Shown: piece after piece, positions 17,086 through 26,289 of the stretch | How the letters are laid out: each line of letters begins with the position of its first letter | Numbering within the stretch: the first letter of the stretch is position 1 | From: Isoptericola sediminis | GTDB lineage: Bacteria > Actinomycetota > Actinomycetes > Actinomycetales > Cellulomonadaceae | Length of the DNA stretch: 64,000 bases | Assembly: GCF_013085345.1 (NCBI RefSeq) | Contig: NZ_JABFAJ010000007.1 | Span: forward strand, 1-64,000 | Reading direction: 5' to 3' | Translations under genes and position numbers: made by a program | The notes under the pieces: generated by a model | The model's database searches: none | Told to the model about the DNA's origin: nothing | What the model saw: the letters and a program-made list of their open reading frames with translations, nothing else

Positions 17086-17544
17086 ATGCGAACCCTCCAC
17101 GCCGAGACCGCGGTCGTCTCCGTTGCCCTCCTGCTCACGGCGTGCGCCGGGCCCGACACGGTCTCGCCGGCGTCCGGGCCGTCCGGGTCGTCCTCCGCCC
17201 CGGAGGCCTCGTCGGAGACGGAAGCCCTCACCCGCGTCCAGACCACGTGCAGCGGCTACTACGGCGGTGACGACCTCTCGATCGACCACCGCGTCGACAG
17301 CTGGGCCGCCGAGCTCGACCAGCCGCTGACCGAGGAGAGCCGCGAGGCGTTCTCCATCATCAGCTACCGGCTCGACTCCCGGATCCGCTACGCGGACAAC
17401 GGCCCCGTCGCGATGCTGAAGGCGATCAAGACCCCGTTCGACGAGGCGCTCGCCGGCACGCCGGCCGACCCGGACGACGTCGCGGAGGCCGTCGCCTCGC
17501 TCGAGGCGATGTGCCAGGACGACGGGTTCACGATCCCCGAGTGA
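17086..17544 (+). CDS. putative lipoprotein of unknown function
   Basis: 152 aa with a lipoprotein signal (VVSVALLLTAC, lipobox LTAC), a Ser/Pro-rich linker and a ~110-residue extracellular domain that contains two cysteines (TTCSGYY, EAMCQDD), possibly paired. I do not recognise the domain. The helix-rich middle (REAFSIISYRLDSRIRYAD) is reminiscent of small solute-binding folds, but this is not evidence of function. Convergent with the penicillin-binding protein gene that follows. Confidence 0.75.
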   Translation: MRTLHAETAVVSVALLLTACAGPDTVSPASGPSGSSSAPEASSETEALTRVQTTCSGYYGGDDLSIDHRVDSWAAELDQPLTEESREAFSIISYRLDSRIRYADNGPVAMLKAIKTPFDEALAGTPADPDDVAEAVASLEAMCQDDGFTIPE

Positions 17545-17550
17545 CGGCCC

Positions 17551-17567
17551 GGCGGTCGCGGACCGCC
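17551..17567. terminator. convergent-gene hairpin
   Basis: Perfect GGCGGTC/GACCGCC stem with loop GCG in the 42-bp gap between the converging lipoprotein and penicillin-binding protein genes. Flanking GGCCC/GGGCC can extend it. Confidence 0.5.
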
Positions 17568-17586
17568 TCCCGCCGGAGGGCCGGAC

Positions 17587-19593
17587 TCAGCGGCCGGTGA
17601 GGAACCTCCCCATCAGCGGTCCCGCCGTCGTGGAGCCGAACTCGCCGTCCTCGACGAACACCGCGACCGCGAGGTCGTCCGCGATCGCCAGCATCCACGC
17701 GTGCTGCTGGGACCCGTCGCCGTACTGGGCGGTCCCGGTCTTCGCACCGGTCACGCCGGGGATGTCGGCCAGCTCCGAGGCGCTGCCGTCGGACACGACG
17801 GCACCCATGAGGTCCTGCAGGTCGGCGGCCTCGGACGCGCCGAGCCCGTCGGCGGTCCCGGCCGGTTCCTCGGCCGGCTCCGCCGTGGCGTCCTCAGCCG
17901 ACGGCGACGGTGACGCGCTGTCGTCGTCCTCGCCCTCGACCGGGCGGACCAGGAACGGTTCGACCCGCTCGCCCGCCGCCACCGACGCCGCCACCGTGGC
18001 CATCCCCAGCGGCGAGGCCAGCACCTTGCCCTGACCGATGAGCGCCTCCGCGTGCCCGGTGGCCGACGCCTCGGTCGGGACCGCGCCGAGGAAGGCCGGG
18101 GCGCCGACCGCCGGCTCGCCGAGACCGAGGTCGACGGCCGCGGCCGCCAGGTCCGCCTGCCGGACCTCCGCGCCCGCGCCGATCATGGCGGTGTTGCACG
18201 AGTGGGCGAACGCCGTGCGCAGCGTCACCTCACCGGTCGCCTCCTGCGGGTAGCCCGGGACGTTCTCGTACGTGCGCCCGTCGACGGTGATGCTGCGCGG
18301 GCACCGGACCGTGTCCTCGGGGAAGACGCCGGAGCGCATCAACGACAGCGCCGTGGCCACCTTGAAGGTCGAGCCCGGCGCGTACTGCCCCAGCGTGGCC
18401 GTCGACCAGCCCGCGCCGCCCGGGCCGCTGGCCGCGGCCAGCACCTCCCCCGTCGAGGGCCGGACCGCCACGATCGCGCTGGCCGGCTCGACGTCGGCGA
18501 GCACCTTCTCGGCCAGGACCTGGAGCTCGGGGTCGAAGGTCGTCGCGACGTCCGCGCCGTCGACGGCCTCCACGCGGTACGCGTCGCGCAGCACCTCGCC
18601 GTCCTCGCCCGCGACCACGTGGACCGCCAGACCGTCGGTCCCGGTGAGCACGGCGTCGTAGTCGCGCTGCAGGCCGGAGATGCCGACGACGTCCCCCCGC
18701 TGCACGGCGCCGTCGGACTCCTCGATGATGTCGGCCGTCGCCTCACCGGCGCGGCCCAGGATCGGCCGGGCGAAGGACGACGTCGGGGCGAGCTCCATCG
18801 TGTCCGCCAGCACGTTGACGCCGGCGATCGACCGCGCGTCGCGTGCGGTGAACGACACCCCCGAGGTCTTGCGGTCCTGGCGGATCGTGATCGCCTCGAC
18901 GTACGCCTTGTCGCCGGCACCCTCGACCCGCGCCGCGTAGGCCGCGGGGTCCAGGCCGACGAGCTCGGCCAGCTCCGTCGCCTGCTGCTCGTACTCCTCG
19001 GGCTCGAGGAAGGTCTTGTCGATGCCGATGCGCCACACGTCGCGCGCGGTGACCAACGGCTCGCCGCGCACGTCCAGGAGGTCGCCGCGGTCGGGCGCCA
19101 GCACCGCGAGCTCGAGACGCTCCCCGCCGGCGAGGCCGGGCACGATGACGTCGGGCCCCCAGCGCACCTCCCACGTGCCGGGCTCCTCGGAGTCCTCCGG
19201 CGGCGGGGCCCAGACCATCTCGGTCTCGGTGGTGTAGTCCCAGGTGTGCCCCGCGGCGAGCGGCCAGCTCCAGGCGAGCCGCACGGACGCACGGGGCGGC
19301 TCGTCCTCCTCGGTCGTGGCCTCGACCACCTCCGCGACGGTGACGTCCGGCACGGCGTCGCCGTCGCCGGCCGCGGCGACGAGCGGTTCCACGACCTCCG
19401 TGAGCTGCTGCTGCGGGATGGCGCTGGTGTCGGACACCAGCGTCAGCGCCGACAGGTCCTGGCGCGCCAGACCGTCCGCCAGCTCCTCCGCGGTGTCGTC
19501 GGGCGTGGGCCGCTCGGGGCCCGTGCACCCGGCCGCGGCGAGCACGGCGGACGTCAGCAGGACGGTCAGGGCGAACGATGTCCGACGGCGCAC
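17587..19593 (-). CDS. penicillin-binding transpeptidase, class B lipoprotein
   Basis: 668 aa. Lipoprotein signal ending in LAAAGC, an NTF2-like MecA-N-type domain (~residues 35-150), a PBP dimerisation domain, then the transpeptidase with STFK (Ser ~407), SCN (~465) and KTGT (~617). All catalytic motifs are intact. It cross-links peptidoglycan outside the membrane and resembles the MecA/PbpA-like class B enzymes. An Asp/Ser/Glu-rich insert of ~50 residues precedes KTG. GTG start with TACGCT (19600-19605) ending 6 nt upstream: leaderless. The promoter is shared back-to-back with the carboxypeptidase gene at 19631. The open frame upstream of the GTG lies inside that divergent gene and is rejected. 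Confidence 0.93.
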   Translation of the reverse strand: MRRRTSFALTVLLTSAVLAAAGCTGPERPTPDDTAEELADGLARQDLSALTLVSDTSAIPQQQLTEVVEPLVAAAGDGDAVPDVTVAEVVEATTEEDEPPRASVRLAWSWPLAAGHTWDYTTETEMVWAPPPEDSEEPGTWEVRWGPDVIVPGLAGGERLELAVLAPDRGDLLDVRGEPLVTARDVWRIGIDKTFLEPEEYEQQATELAELVGLDPAAYAARVEGAGDKAYVEAITIRQDRKTSGVSFTARDARSIAGVNVLADTMELAPTSSFARPILGRAGEATADIIEESDGAVQRGDVVGISGLQRDYDAVLTGTDGLAVHVVAGEDGEVLRDAYRVEAVDGADVATTFDPELQVLAEKVLADVEPASAIVAVRPSTGEVLAAASGPGGAGWSTATLGQYAPGSTFKVATALSLMRSGVFPEDTVRCPRSITVDGRTYENVPGYPQEATGEVTLRTAFAHSCNTAMIGAGAEVRQADLAAAAVDLGLGEPAVGAPAFLGAVPTEASATGHAEALIGQGKVLASPLGMATVAASVAAGERVEPFLVRPVEGEDDDSASPSPSAEDATAEPAEEPAGTADGLGASEAADLQDLMGAVVSDGSASELADIPGVTGAKTGTAQYGDGSQQHAWMLAIADDLAVAVFVEDGEFGSTTAGPLMGRFLTGR

Positions 19594-19599
19594 GTGGCG

Positions 19600-19624
19600 A
19601 GCGTAGCGTCCCGTCTGGCACGCT
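19600..19624. promoter_or_regulatory. back-to-back leaderless promoters in a 37-bp gap
   Basis: Minus-strand TACGCT (19600-19605) ends 6 nt before the GTG of the penicillin-binding protein gene. Plus-strand CACGCT (19619-19624) ends 6 nt before the GTG of the VanY-like gene. The two -10 boxes are 13 bp apart, so the -35 region of each lies inside the other's transcribed region. Confidence 0.55.
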
Positions 19625-19630
19625 GCGGTC

Positions 19631-20713
19631 GTGAACTCCCGATTCGTCCCGCCCCGGCGGTCGTCCCGTCTCGCCCGGACGGTCCTCGTCGCCACGGCGC
19701 TCGCCGCCGGGACGGTCGCCGGGACGGCGTCGTCCCCCGACCCGACGGGAGGCACGACGAGCACTCTCGCCGACGGCGCGCCGGCGGCGCAGCCCACCCC
19801 CACGGCGGCCTCCCGCTCGACGCGGGGGCGCGAGGACTCCGGGGCCGGGACGACCTCGTTCGTCGGGTGGGACACCGACGCGCGCCGGACCGCCGACCAG
19901 CCGTCCGCCGACGGGGTCCTGGTCGCACCGGCCCAGGGGCGGAGGCTCGCGCTGCAGCAACGGGTCGACGGCGAGTGGCTCACGCGGAGCACGCTGACCC
20001 TGGACCACGGCGGCGCCGACGTCGCGCGGGTCGCCCTCACGCGGCACTGGCGCCACGCGCCGACCACGCGGTGGCGGCTGCAGGCGTCCGCGACCGCCAC
20101 GGCCGCGGCGGCCACGAGCGCGGTCAAGGAGGTCACGGTCACCTGGGAGGCCACCGACGACCCGACCCTCCCGACGGTGCTGGTGACCAAGGACCGCCCC
20201 GTGCGCCCGGCGGGCTACGAGCCGGAGCGCCTGGTCCGTCCCGAGGGCCCGGGCCAGGCCGGGGACGTCCGGCTGGTTCCGGCGGCCGCCCGCGCGATCG
20301 AACGGCTCGCCGCGGACGCGGCCGCGGCCACGGGCCGCGAGCTCGTGCTCGTCTCCGGATTCCGGTCCGCCGACTACCAGGAGGAACTCTTCGGCCGGTA
20401 CGCCGCGCAGCACGGCACGTCGGGGGCGGACCGGTTCTCCGCCCGCAGCGGCCACTCGGAGCACCAGACCGGCTGGGCGGTCGACGTCACCGAGGCGGGC
20501 GTCGACTTCACGCGGTTCGGCGGGACGCCGTCGTCGGACTGGGTCGCCGCGAACGCGTGGCGCTACGGCTACGTGGTGCGGTACCCGGCCGGCGGCGAGG
20601 AGATCACCGGCTACGACGCCGAGCCGTGGCACCTGCGGTACGTCGGCGAGGACCTCGCCACCTACGTGCACCGCACGGGCACGACGCTCGAGGAGGCCTT
20701 CGGCGTGGCGTGA
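19631..20713 (+). CDS. D-alanyl-D-alanine carboxypeptidase, VanY/M15B type, secreted
   Basis: 360 aa. N-terminal signal-like segment (TVLVATALAAGTVAGTA), a ~150-residue N-terminal domain without recognised motifs, then an M15B zinc peptidase domain (~residues 200-355). Metal and catalytic motifs are SGHSEHQTGWAVDV (SxHxxGxAxD) and EPWHLRYV (the third ligand His with its preceding Glu-Pro-Trp). It trims the terminal D-Ala from peptidoglycan stem peptides. Divergent from a class B PBP gene, so the pair probably tunes cross-linking together. GTG start, leaderless layout. Confidence 0.9.
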   Translation: MNSRFVPPRRSSRLARTVLVATALAAGTVAGTASSPDPTGGTTSTLADGAPAAQPTPTAASRSTRGREDSGAGTTSFVGWDTDARRTADQPSADGVLVAPAQGRRLALQQRVDGEWLTRSTLTLDHGGADVARVALTRHWRHAPTTRWRLQASATATAAAATSAVKEVTVTWEATDDPTLPTVLVTKDRPVRPAGYEPERLVRPEGPGQAGDVRLVPAAARAIERLAADAAAATGRELVLVSGFRSADYQEELFGRYAAQHGTSGADRFSARSGHSEHQTGWAVDVTEAGVDFTRFGGTPSSDWVAANAWRYGYVVRYPAGGEEITGYDAEPWHLRYVGEDLATYVHRTGTTLEEAFGVA

Positions 20714-20734
20714 CGGCGGCGGGCGGGCACCGGA

Positions 20735-21934
20735 TCAGAACGCCCGGCCGAGCCGCTCCACCGCCTCGGTGAGGATGTCGACGGAGGTGGCGAGGTTGAG
20801 CCGCAGGAACCCGTCACCACCGGCACCGAAGTCCCGTCCGTCGCCGAGCGCCACCTTCGCGGTGCGCAGCACGTGCCGGTGCGGGTCGACCCCGGCCGGG
20901 ACGGCGTCGCGCACGTCCAGCCACATCAGGTAGGTGCCCTCGGCCGGGTGGACCCGGACCGCGGGGGCGTGCTCCGCCAGCAGCCGCGTCGCGAGCTCCC
21001 GGTTGCGCACGATCCCGGCGCGCAGGGCGTCGAGCCATGCGTCGCCCTCGGTGTACGCGGCGGCGTGCGCCAGCACCGCGAGGTGGTTGACGGCGTGCCC
21101 GGCCTCCTCGGGGACGCGGCGCAGGTCGGCCACGGCGTCGGGCCCCGCCAGCGCCGTCGCGGCCCGCAGACCGGCGAGGTTGAACGCCTTGGACGCCGAG
21201 TGCACGGCGATCGCGCTCTCGCTGCCGGGCACGCTCAGCAGCGGCGTGAACGGCGTGCCGCCGTCGGTCAGGTCGGCGACCGTGAACGGCGCGTGGATCT
21301 CGTCCGCCACGACCCGCACGCCGTACCGTCCGGCGAGGTCGAGCACCGTCTCGAGCTCGTCGCGGGTGTGGACCGTGCCGGTCGGGTTGTGCGGGCTGCA
21401 CAGCAGCAGCACGGCACGCCGCCCCGACCCGGGTCGCCCGCTGGCAGGTCCCCCACCGGTCGCCTCGCGGAACGCGGCCTCGAGCGTCGTCGGGTCCAGA
21501 CGGCCGGCGTCGGTCAGGGGTGCCTCGACGACCCGTCGTCCCTCGTTGCGCGTGTACCCGTAGAACGGCGGGTAGACGGGCGGGGTGACGACGACGGCGT
21601 CGCCCGGGGCGGTGAGCACCCGCAGGATCTCCGTGACGGCGACCATGACGTCGGGCAGCGTGCGGCTCGTGGACGCGTCGGGGGTCCAGTCCCAGCGGCG
21701 CTGCGCGAACGGCACGAGCGCGTCCGCGTAGGTGGTGCCGCGGTCGTACCCGGTGTCACCCACCTCGAGGGCACGGGTCACCGCGTCGACGACGAACGGC
21801 GCCTGCGGCACGTCCATCTCGGCGACGAACATCGGCAGGACGTCCTCGGGATAGGCGGTCCACTTCACCGAGGTACGACGGCGCAGGTCGTCGAGGGAGA
21901 GCCGGTCGAGCGGGCTGACGCTGGTGTCGATCAC
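20735..21934 (-). CDS. PLP-dependent MalY/PatB-type cystathionine beta-lyase/aminotransferase
   Basis: 399 aa, fold type I. The Schiff-base lysine is in HSASKAFNLAGL. Supporting motifs are LLCSPHNPTGTVHTRDEL (PLP-phosphate/Asn region), VVADEIHAPF (Asp of the PLP ring) and FLRLNLATS (carboxylate-binding Arg). This is the class II C-S lyase family, which cleaves cystathionine or cysteine conjugates. The GTG start is preceded by TAGACC 6 nt upstream, a near match to the leaderless layout. Convergent with the VanY-type gene (21-bp gap). Confidence 0.92.
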   Translation of the reverse strand: MIDTSVSPLDRLSLDDLRRRTSVKWTAYPEDVLPMFVAEMDVPQAPFVVDAVTRALEVGDTGYDRGTTYADALVPFAQRRWDWTPDASTSRTLPDVMVAVTEILRVLTAPGDAVVVTPPVYPPFYGYTRNEGRRVVEAPLTDAGRLDPTTLEAAFREATGGGPASGRPGSGRRAVLLLCSPHNPTGTVHTRDELETVLDLAGRYGVRVVADEIHAPFTVADLTDGGTPFTPLLSVPGSESAIAVHSASKAFNLAGLRAATALAGPDAVADLRRVPEEAGHAVNHLAVLAHAAAYTEGDAWLDALRAGIVRNRELATRLLAEHAPAVRVHPAEGTYLMWLDVRDAVPAGVDPHRHVLRTAKVALGDGRDFGAGGDGFLRLNLATSVDILTEAVERLGRAF

Positions 21935-21978
21935 GTCCCCGGTCTAGCAGACGACGCTGACGTCGGCAGTTCCTCCGG

Positions 21979-22010
21979 TCACACCGTGGCCCGGTGGCTC
22001 ACACCGTGGC
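21979..22010. repeat. 12-bp direct repeat TCACACCGTGGC
   Basis: TCACACCGTGGC occurs at 21979-21990 and again at 21999-22010. The second copy contains the stop and last codons of the hypothetical protein gene; the first lies just beyond. This looks like a local slip duplication of the gene end. Confidence 0.45.
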
Positions 22011-22694
22011 GGGACGGACGACGTCCGCCCACTGGTCCTGCCGGAGCGACTCGCCGGCCTCCTGGAGACCGGACCAGCGGCGGGCGTCGGCGATCGTGTC
22101 CGCGAGCAGGGCGCGCAGCCGGGCGTCGACGTCGGGCAGGAAGGACTCGCTGATGCCCTGGACGGCCGTGGAGACGACGGACGGCGCCGCGTCGCGCACG
22201 AACCGCTTCGGCTTCACGTGCGTGCCGGCGCAGAACCGACGGGCCCACTCGGCGGTCTTCGGGACGGTGGCCAGCGCCGCGACGCTCTCCGGCGACATGG
22301 TCCCCTCCGGCCGGGCGTCGAGGACGTCCAGCATCCGTTCGGCCCCGTAGACCGCCACCGCGAGGGTCTGCTGACGGTCGGCCGGTGCGACGGGCAGAGC
22401 GGTCTGGGCGGCCCGCAGGGCGATGCGCACGTCCCAGTGCGGGTCGTCGCTGTTGAGCCCGATCACCGACGGGATCATCGGCGCCAGCCGGGGCCGGTGA
22501 TGGTCGGACGTCAGGTCGTTGACGGCGCGCGCCAGCATCGCCAGCAGCGGATGGGTGCACTGGGGATGATCACTCCAGCGCTCCCCGGCGAGGAACGACG
22601 CCAGCTCCATGAAGCAGGCGCCCTTCTTCGGGTTGCGGTGCTTGCCACGGCCCAGCATGGGCAGTGCGTCGAACGTTCCAGCGGTTCCCACCAC
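21999..22694 (-). CDS. conserved actinobacterial hypothetical protein
   Basis: 231 aa. The hallmark is an N-terminal block RGKHRNPKKGACFMELAS followed by FLAGERWSDHPQCTHP, which recurs in actinobacterial proteins of unknown function. It has two cysteines (GACFM, PQCTH) and a His, possibly a metal site. The rest is helical and soluble, with no signal peptide or TM segment. The start is uncertain: GTG 22694 is used, but an in-frame ATG at 22658 sits closer to the conserved block. Divergent from the GAF/SpoIIE phosphatase gene. No function is assigned. Confidence 0.75.
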   Translation of the reverse strand: MVGTAGTFDALPMLGRGKHRNPKKGACFMELASFLAGERWSDHPQCTHPLLAMLARAVNDLTSDHHRPRLAPMIPSVIGLNSDDPHWDVRIALRAAQTALPVAPADRQQTLAVAVYGAERMLDVLDARPEGTMSPESVAALATVPKTAEWARRFCAGTHVKPKRFVRDAAPSVVSTAVQGISESFLPDVDARLRALLADTIADARRWSGLQEAGESLRQDQWADVVRPATV

Positions 22695-22842
22695 GGTGCC
22701 ACCCCCGTCTTGGTCCTTGCTCCAGTGTGCGCGCGGTGTGACGTAGATCGCAACGGGAAGTCGTCACCGGTGCCCGGGACGGATCACCGACGTGGCCCGG
22801 ACGGTGTGCGGCCGGCGCCGTGATCAGGGCCATACTGGGACC

Positions 22843-25188
22843 GTGCCCGAGACCCAGGTCCTGGGTTCGCTGACCCAAGGCGCTCCAGGAGACTCCCCCG
22901 CCGACGAGGTTTTCGACCGGATCGTGCGGATCGCCCGCCGCACGCTCGACGTGCAGGCGGCGTCCTTCATCGTGCTCGGGGGCGACGACGTCCAGTACCT
23001 TCCCGGGGCCGTCGGCCTGCCCGAGGAGGTCCAGCGGAGCCGTGTCTACCGCCTCGAGCGGCCGGCGACGCGCATCGTCGCCGAGACCCGCACGCCGCTG
23101 ATCGTCCCCGACGTCGCGGACGAACCGCTCGTCGCCGGTCGCGGGATGATCACCGAGATGGGGGTGCGTGCCCTGGCGGGCTACCCCGTCGAGGACAGCC
23201 GCGGCGAGGTCGTCGGAGCCCTCTGGGCCCTGTCCGAGCACCGCCGGGACTGGACCGACGCCGACCTGGCGACCCTGTCCGACCTGGCGGCCTCGTGCAC
23301 GGGCGAGCTGCGGCTGCGCGCCGAGCGGGAGCGGGCCCGACGTGCCGAGCAGGTGGCTTTCCGTGCCCACCAGCGCGCCCAGTTCCTGCTCGGCCTGTCC
23401 GAACGCTTCGCGGGCGTGACCACCATCGAGGAGATCGAGGAGACCATCGCGCAGGTGGTCGGCGCCGGGATGGGGGCGCGATGGTGCTCCCTGGCCCTCG
23501 TCGACGCCGACCGCCGTCACCTGCGCTACGTCACCGTCGGCCACCAGGAGCCCGGGTTCCCCGACCAGATGCGCAACCTGCGCCTCGACGCGCCCCGCCC
23601 GGACGTCGCCGCCGTGCGGGAGCAGCGCACCCGTTTCTACCGGGACCACCAGGAGATGATCGCCGCCTACCCGGCCATGGCCGGTCTCGGCCTGACCTCG
23701 ACCGGCGCCCGCTCGTTCCTGCCGATCATCGCCGACGACGACGTCGTCGGCGTGGTCGTGTGCGTCTGGGCCGACGAGCGTGACCACGACGCCGCCACCG
23801 CCGCCCTGGAGACCACGGTGACGCGGTACGTGGCGATGGCCCTGGAACGGGTCGCGCTGCTGGAGGCCCGCCGACGGGTGGCCACGACGCTCCAGGAGTC
23901 GTTGCTGACCGACCCGCCCGCGGTCGCGCACCTCGACATCGCCACGACCTACGCCCCGGCCGCCCGCACGGACCAGGTCGGCGGCGACTGGTACGACGCG
24001 GTCGTCCACGAGGACGGGGCCGCCGTCCTGTCGATCGGGGACGTGGCCGGGCACGACGTCAACGCGGCGGCGCAGATGGGCCAGCTCCGGTCCATGCTGC
24101 GGGTGCTGGCCTGGAGCCACGACGAGTCACCGGCGGCCCTGCTGTCCCGGCTGGACCGGGCGGACAGCCAGCTCGGGCTGCACGCGATGGCCACCGCCGT
24201 CGTCGTGCGGCTCGACCACGACGCCGAGCCCCGCGGCGACACCGGTCCGGACGGGACCCCAGAACGCGGCTACACCCTGACCTGGTCCGACGCCGGTCAT
24301 CCCCCACCCCTGGTGCTGCGGCGGGACGGTTCGGTCGAGGAGCTCGAGGCCCGCCCGGACATGCTCCTCGGTGTCGACCCGGGGGTGCGACGCCGCGACC
24401 ACGTCGACCGGCTGCTCCCCGGCGACACCCTCGTGCTCTACACCGACGGGCTGGTGGAACGGCGCGGCGTACCGCTCGGCGACCGGATGGCCGAGCTCAA
24501 GAAGGCCCTGGCGGACGTGCACGGGGAGGCCACCGCGGCGCTCCCGCGCGCGCTGGTGCGCCGGCTGGTCGGCCGCGCCCAGCGCGACGACGTCGCCGTG
24601 CTCGTGGCCCGCGCCCGTGTCCCCGCCCCGTCCGGCCCGCCGTCCGCCGCCGGACCCGCCACGGCGGAGCGCAAGGTCGCGCACGAGGACCTCAGCGACC
24701 TCGGGCCGGCCCGCCGGTGGGTGGACGACGTGCTGGAGTCGTGCAGCGTCGACGCCGAGCAGCGCCGCACCGCGATGCTGCTCTCGAGCGAGATCCTCAC
24801 CAACGCGCTGGAGCACGGCAGGGGTCCGATCGTCGTCACCGTCGAGGTCGACGCGACGCGACTGCGGGTCGCGGTCCGCGACGGCTGCACGCGGCGGCCC
24901 GTCCTGCAGGCCCCGACGCCGCAGGACCTGTCGGGCCGCGGGGTGCAGTTCATGGAACGCCTGGCCTCCCGCTGGGGGGTGGAGCAGCACCTGCCGGACG
25001 CCGCGGTCGGTCGCCACGGTGCCCAGGGCGAGGGCAAGACGGTCTGGTTCGAGATCGACCGGTCGGCCCGGCCGCTGACCGGCGTGGTGCCCGTCGTCCG
25101 CCGCCAGTCGCCGAGCACGAGCTCGGTCCCGCTGGTCGAGCGGGTGCTGCCGTGGACGCGCGACGAGGCCCGGCGCCGGCGCACCTGA
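22843..25188 (+). CDS. GAF-GAF-SpoIIE (PP2C) phosphatase with anti-sigma-type ATPase domain
   Basis: 781 aa. Two GAF sensor domains (~residues 15-160 and 170-340), a SpoIIE/RsbU-type PP2C phosphatase (~350-580; metal Asp in VGGDWYDA, GDVAGHD, TDGLVERRG) and a C-terminal HATPase domain of the RsbW type (~600-750; ILTNALEHG N-box, GRGVQF). Such fusions combine the phosphatase and the serine kinase/anti-sigma of a partner-switching system that controls an alternative sigma factor through a STAS antagonist; no STAS gene is adjacent. GTG 22843 is chosen because CATACT (22831-22836) ends 6 nt upstream (leaderless). A GTG at 22792 would add 17 residues upstream of this -10. Confidence 0.88.
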   Translation: MPETQVLGSLTQGAPGDSPADEVFDRIVRIARRTLDVQAASFIVLGGDDVQYLPGAVGLPEEVQRSRVYRLERPATRIVAETRTPLIVPDVADEPLVAGRGMITEMGVRALAGYPVEDSRGEVVGALWALSEHRRDWTDADLATLSDLAASCTGELRLRAERERARRAEQVAFRAHQRAQFLLGLSERFAGVTTIEEIEETIAQVVGAGMGARWCSLALVDADRRHLRYVTVGHQEPGFPDQMRNLRLDAPRPDVAAVREQRTRFYRDHQEMIAAYPAMAGLGLTSTGARSFLPIIADDDVVGVVVCVWADERDHDAATAALETTVTRYVAMALERVALLEARRRVATTLQESLLTDPPAVAHLDIATTYAPAARTDQVGGDWYDAVVHEDGAAVLSIGDVAGHDVNAAAQMGQLRSMLRVLAWSHDESPAALLSRLDRADSQLGLHAMATAVVVRLDHDAEPRGDTGPDGTPERGYTLTWSDAGHPPPLVLRRDGSVEELEARPDMLLGVDPGVRRRDHVDRLLPGDTLVLYTDGLVERRGVPLGDRMAELKKALADVHGEATAALPRALVRRLVGRAQRDDVAVLVARARVPAPSGPPSAAGPATAERKVAHEDLSDLGPARRWVDDVLESCSVDAEQRRTAMLLSSEILTNALEHGRGPIVVTVEVDATRLRVAVRDGCTRRPVLQAPTPQDLSGRGVQFMERLASRWGVEQHLPDAAVGRHGAQGEGKTVWFEIDRSARPLTGVVPVVRRQSPSTSSVPLVERVLPWTRDEARRRRT

Positions 25189-25232
25189 CCCTCTGCGCGC
25201 GGGTGTCGGAGGGCCGACCTACCGTGTGAGGC

Positions 25233-26234
25233 ATGACACAGACGGCCTCCCCCGAGGCCGGCGCCTCGTCGGCGATCGAGGAGAAGCTCGAGACCTATCG
25301 CCGCGAGCTGACCGGCTACTGCTACCGGCTGCTCGGCGGTGCCGCCGACGCGGACGACGCCGTGCAGGAGACGATGCTGCGCGCCTGGCGCGCCTACGAC
25401 CGGTTCGAGGGGCGCTCCTCGCTGCGCTCGTGGCTGTACCGGATCGCCACCAACGTGTGCTTCGACCACCTCGGGTCGGCGAAGCGCCGGGAACGCCCCA
25501 TGGGGATCGGCGCACCGCAGCCGGCCGAGATCGAGAACTTCGGCGACACCCTGGCCGAGGACCGCTGGGTCGAACCCGTCGCGGACGACGCCGTGCTGCC
25601 GCGCGAGGGTGACCCCGCGGACATGGCCGTGGGCCGGGAGTCCGTGCGGCTGGCGTTCGTGGCGGCGCTGCAGCACCTGCCGCCCCGGCAGCGGGCCGTG
25701 CTGGTGCTGCGCGAGGTGCTGCGCTGGTCGGCGGCGGAGACGGCGTCCCTGCTGGACACCACCGTGGCCTCGGTGAACAGCGCGCTCCAGCGGGCGCGCG
25801 CCACGCTCGGGTCGAAGAACCTCTCCCGGGACGCCGGGAGCCGGGGGCAGGTCGACGAGGCGCTGCTCGGGCGGTACCTCGATGCCTTCGAGCGCTACGA
25901 CATGGACGCCCTGGTCGCGCTGCTGCACGACGACGCCGTGCTCAACATGCCCCCCTACACCCTGTGGGTCCACGGTCCGCGCGAGATCGTGCGCTGGATG
26001 GTCGGGCCCGGGCACGGCTGCCGGGGGTCGCGGTGCCTGCGGGTGCACGCCAACGGGTCCATGGCGTTCGGGCAGTACCGGGCGTCCCCCGACGGCGGCT
26101 GGACACCCTGGGGGCTGGTGGTGCTGGAGGACGACGGCGCGGGCCGCGTCACCGGGATCACGACGTTCCTGGACACGGCCACGTGGTTCCCCCGGTTCGG
26201 GCTGCCGGACCGTCTGCCGCCCGCGACCGCCTGA
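25233..26234 (+). CDS. ECF sigma factor with C-terminal SnoaL-like domain (SigG/TIGR02960-like)
   Basis: 333 aa. Sigma region 2 (~residues 20-90, YCYRLLGGAADADDAVQETMLRAWRA, the -10/core-binding part), a linker, region 4 (~140-195; LPPRQRAVLVLREVL, ASVNSALQRARATL), and a ~130-residue SnoaL/NTF2-like C-terminal domain (LLGRYLDAFERYDMDALVALLHDDAVLNMPP). This is the layout of SigG-type ECF factors, where the SnoaL-like domain replaces a separate anti-sigma factor in control. No anti-sigma gene is adjacent. ATG with TACCGT (25220-25225) 7 nt upstream. Confidence 0.92.
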   Translation: MTQTASPEAGASSAIEEKLETYRRELTGYCYRLLGGAADADDAVQETMLRAWRAYDRFEGRSSLRSWLYRIATNVCFDHLGSAKRRERPMGIGAPQPAEIENFGDTLAEDRWVEPVADDAVLPREGDPADMAVGRESVRLAFVAALQHLPPRQRAVLVLREVLRWSAAETASLLDTTVASVNSALQRARATLGSKNLSRDAGSRGQVDEALLGRYLDAFERYDMDALVALLHDDAVLNMPPYTLWVHGPREIVRWMVGPGHGCRGSRCLRVHANGSMAFGQYRASPDGGWTPWGLVVLEDDGAGRVTGITTFLDTATWFPRFGLPDRLPPATA

Positions 26235-26289
26235 CCTCTGCTGCGGGGCCGGTGGACCGCGGGGCGGGGCGGCACGCAGGATGGGCACC

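Noticed and set aside
17587-20190. An 867-aa penicillin-binding protein starting at 20190
   Set aside because: The upstream extension runs through the divergent VanY-like gene. The lipoprotein signal begins at the GTG 19593, right after a -10 box.
22792-22842. GTG 22792 as the start of the GAF/SpoIIE phosphatase
   Set aside because: The CATACT box at 22831-22836 would then be inside the coding sequence. The added 17 residues are unlike the family start; GTG 22843 matches the leaderless spacing.
26235-26289. Fluoride riboswitch before the FluC pair
   Set aside because: The gap is 55 bp, lacks the conserved fluoride-riboswitch core, and the leaderless layout leaves no room for a 5' leader.
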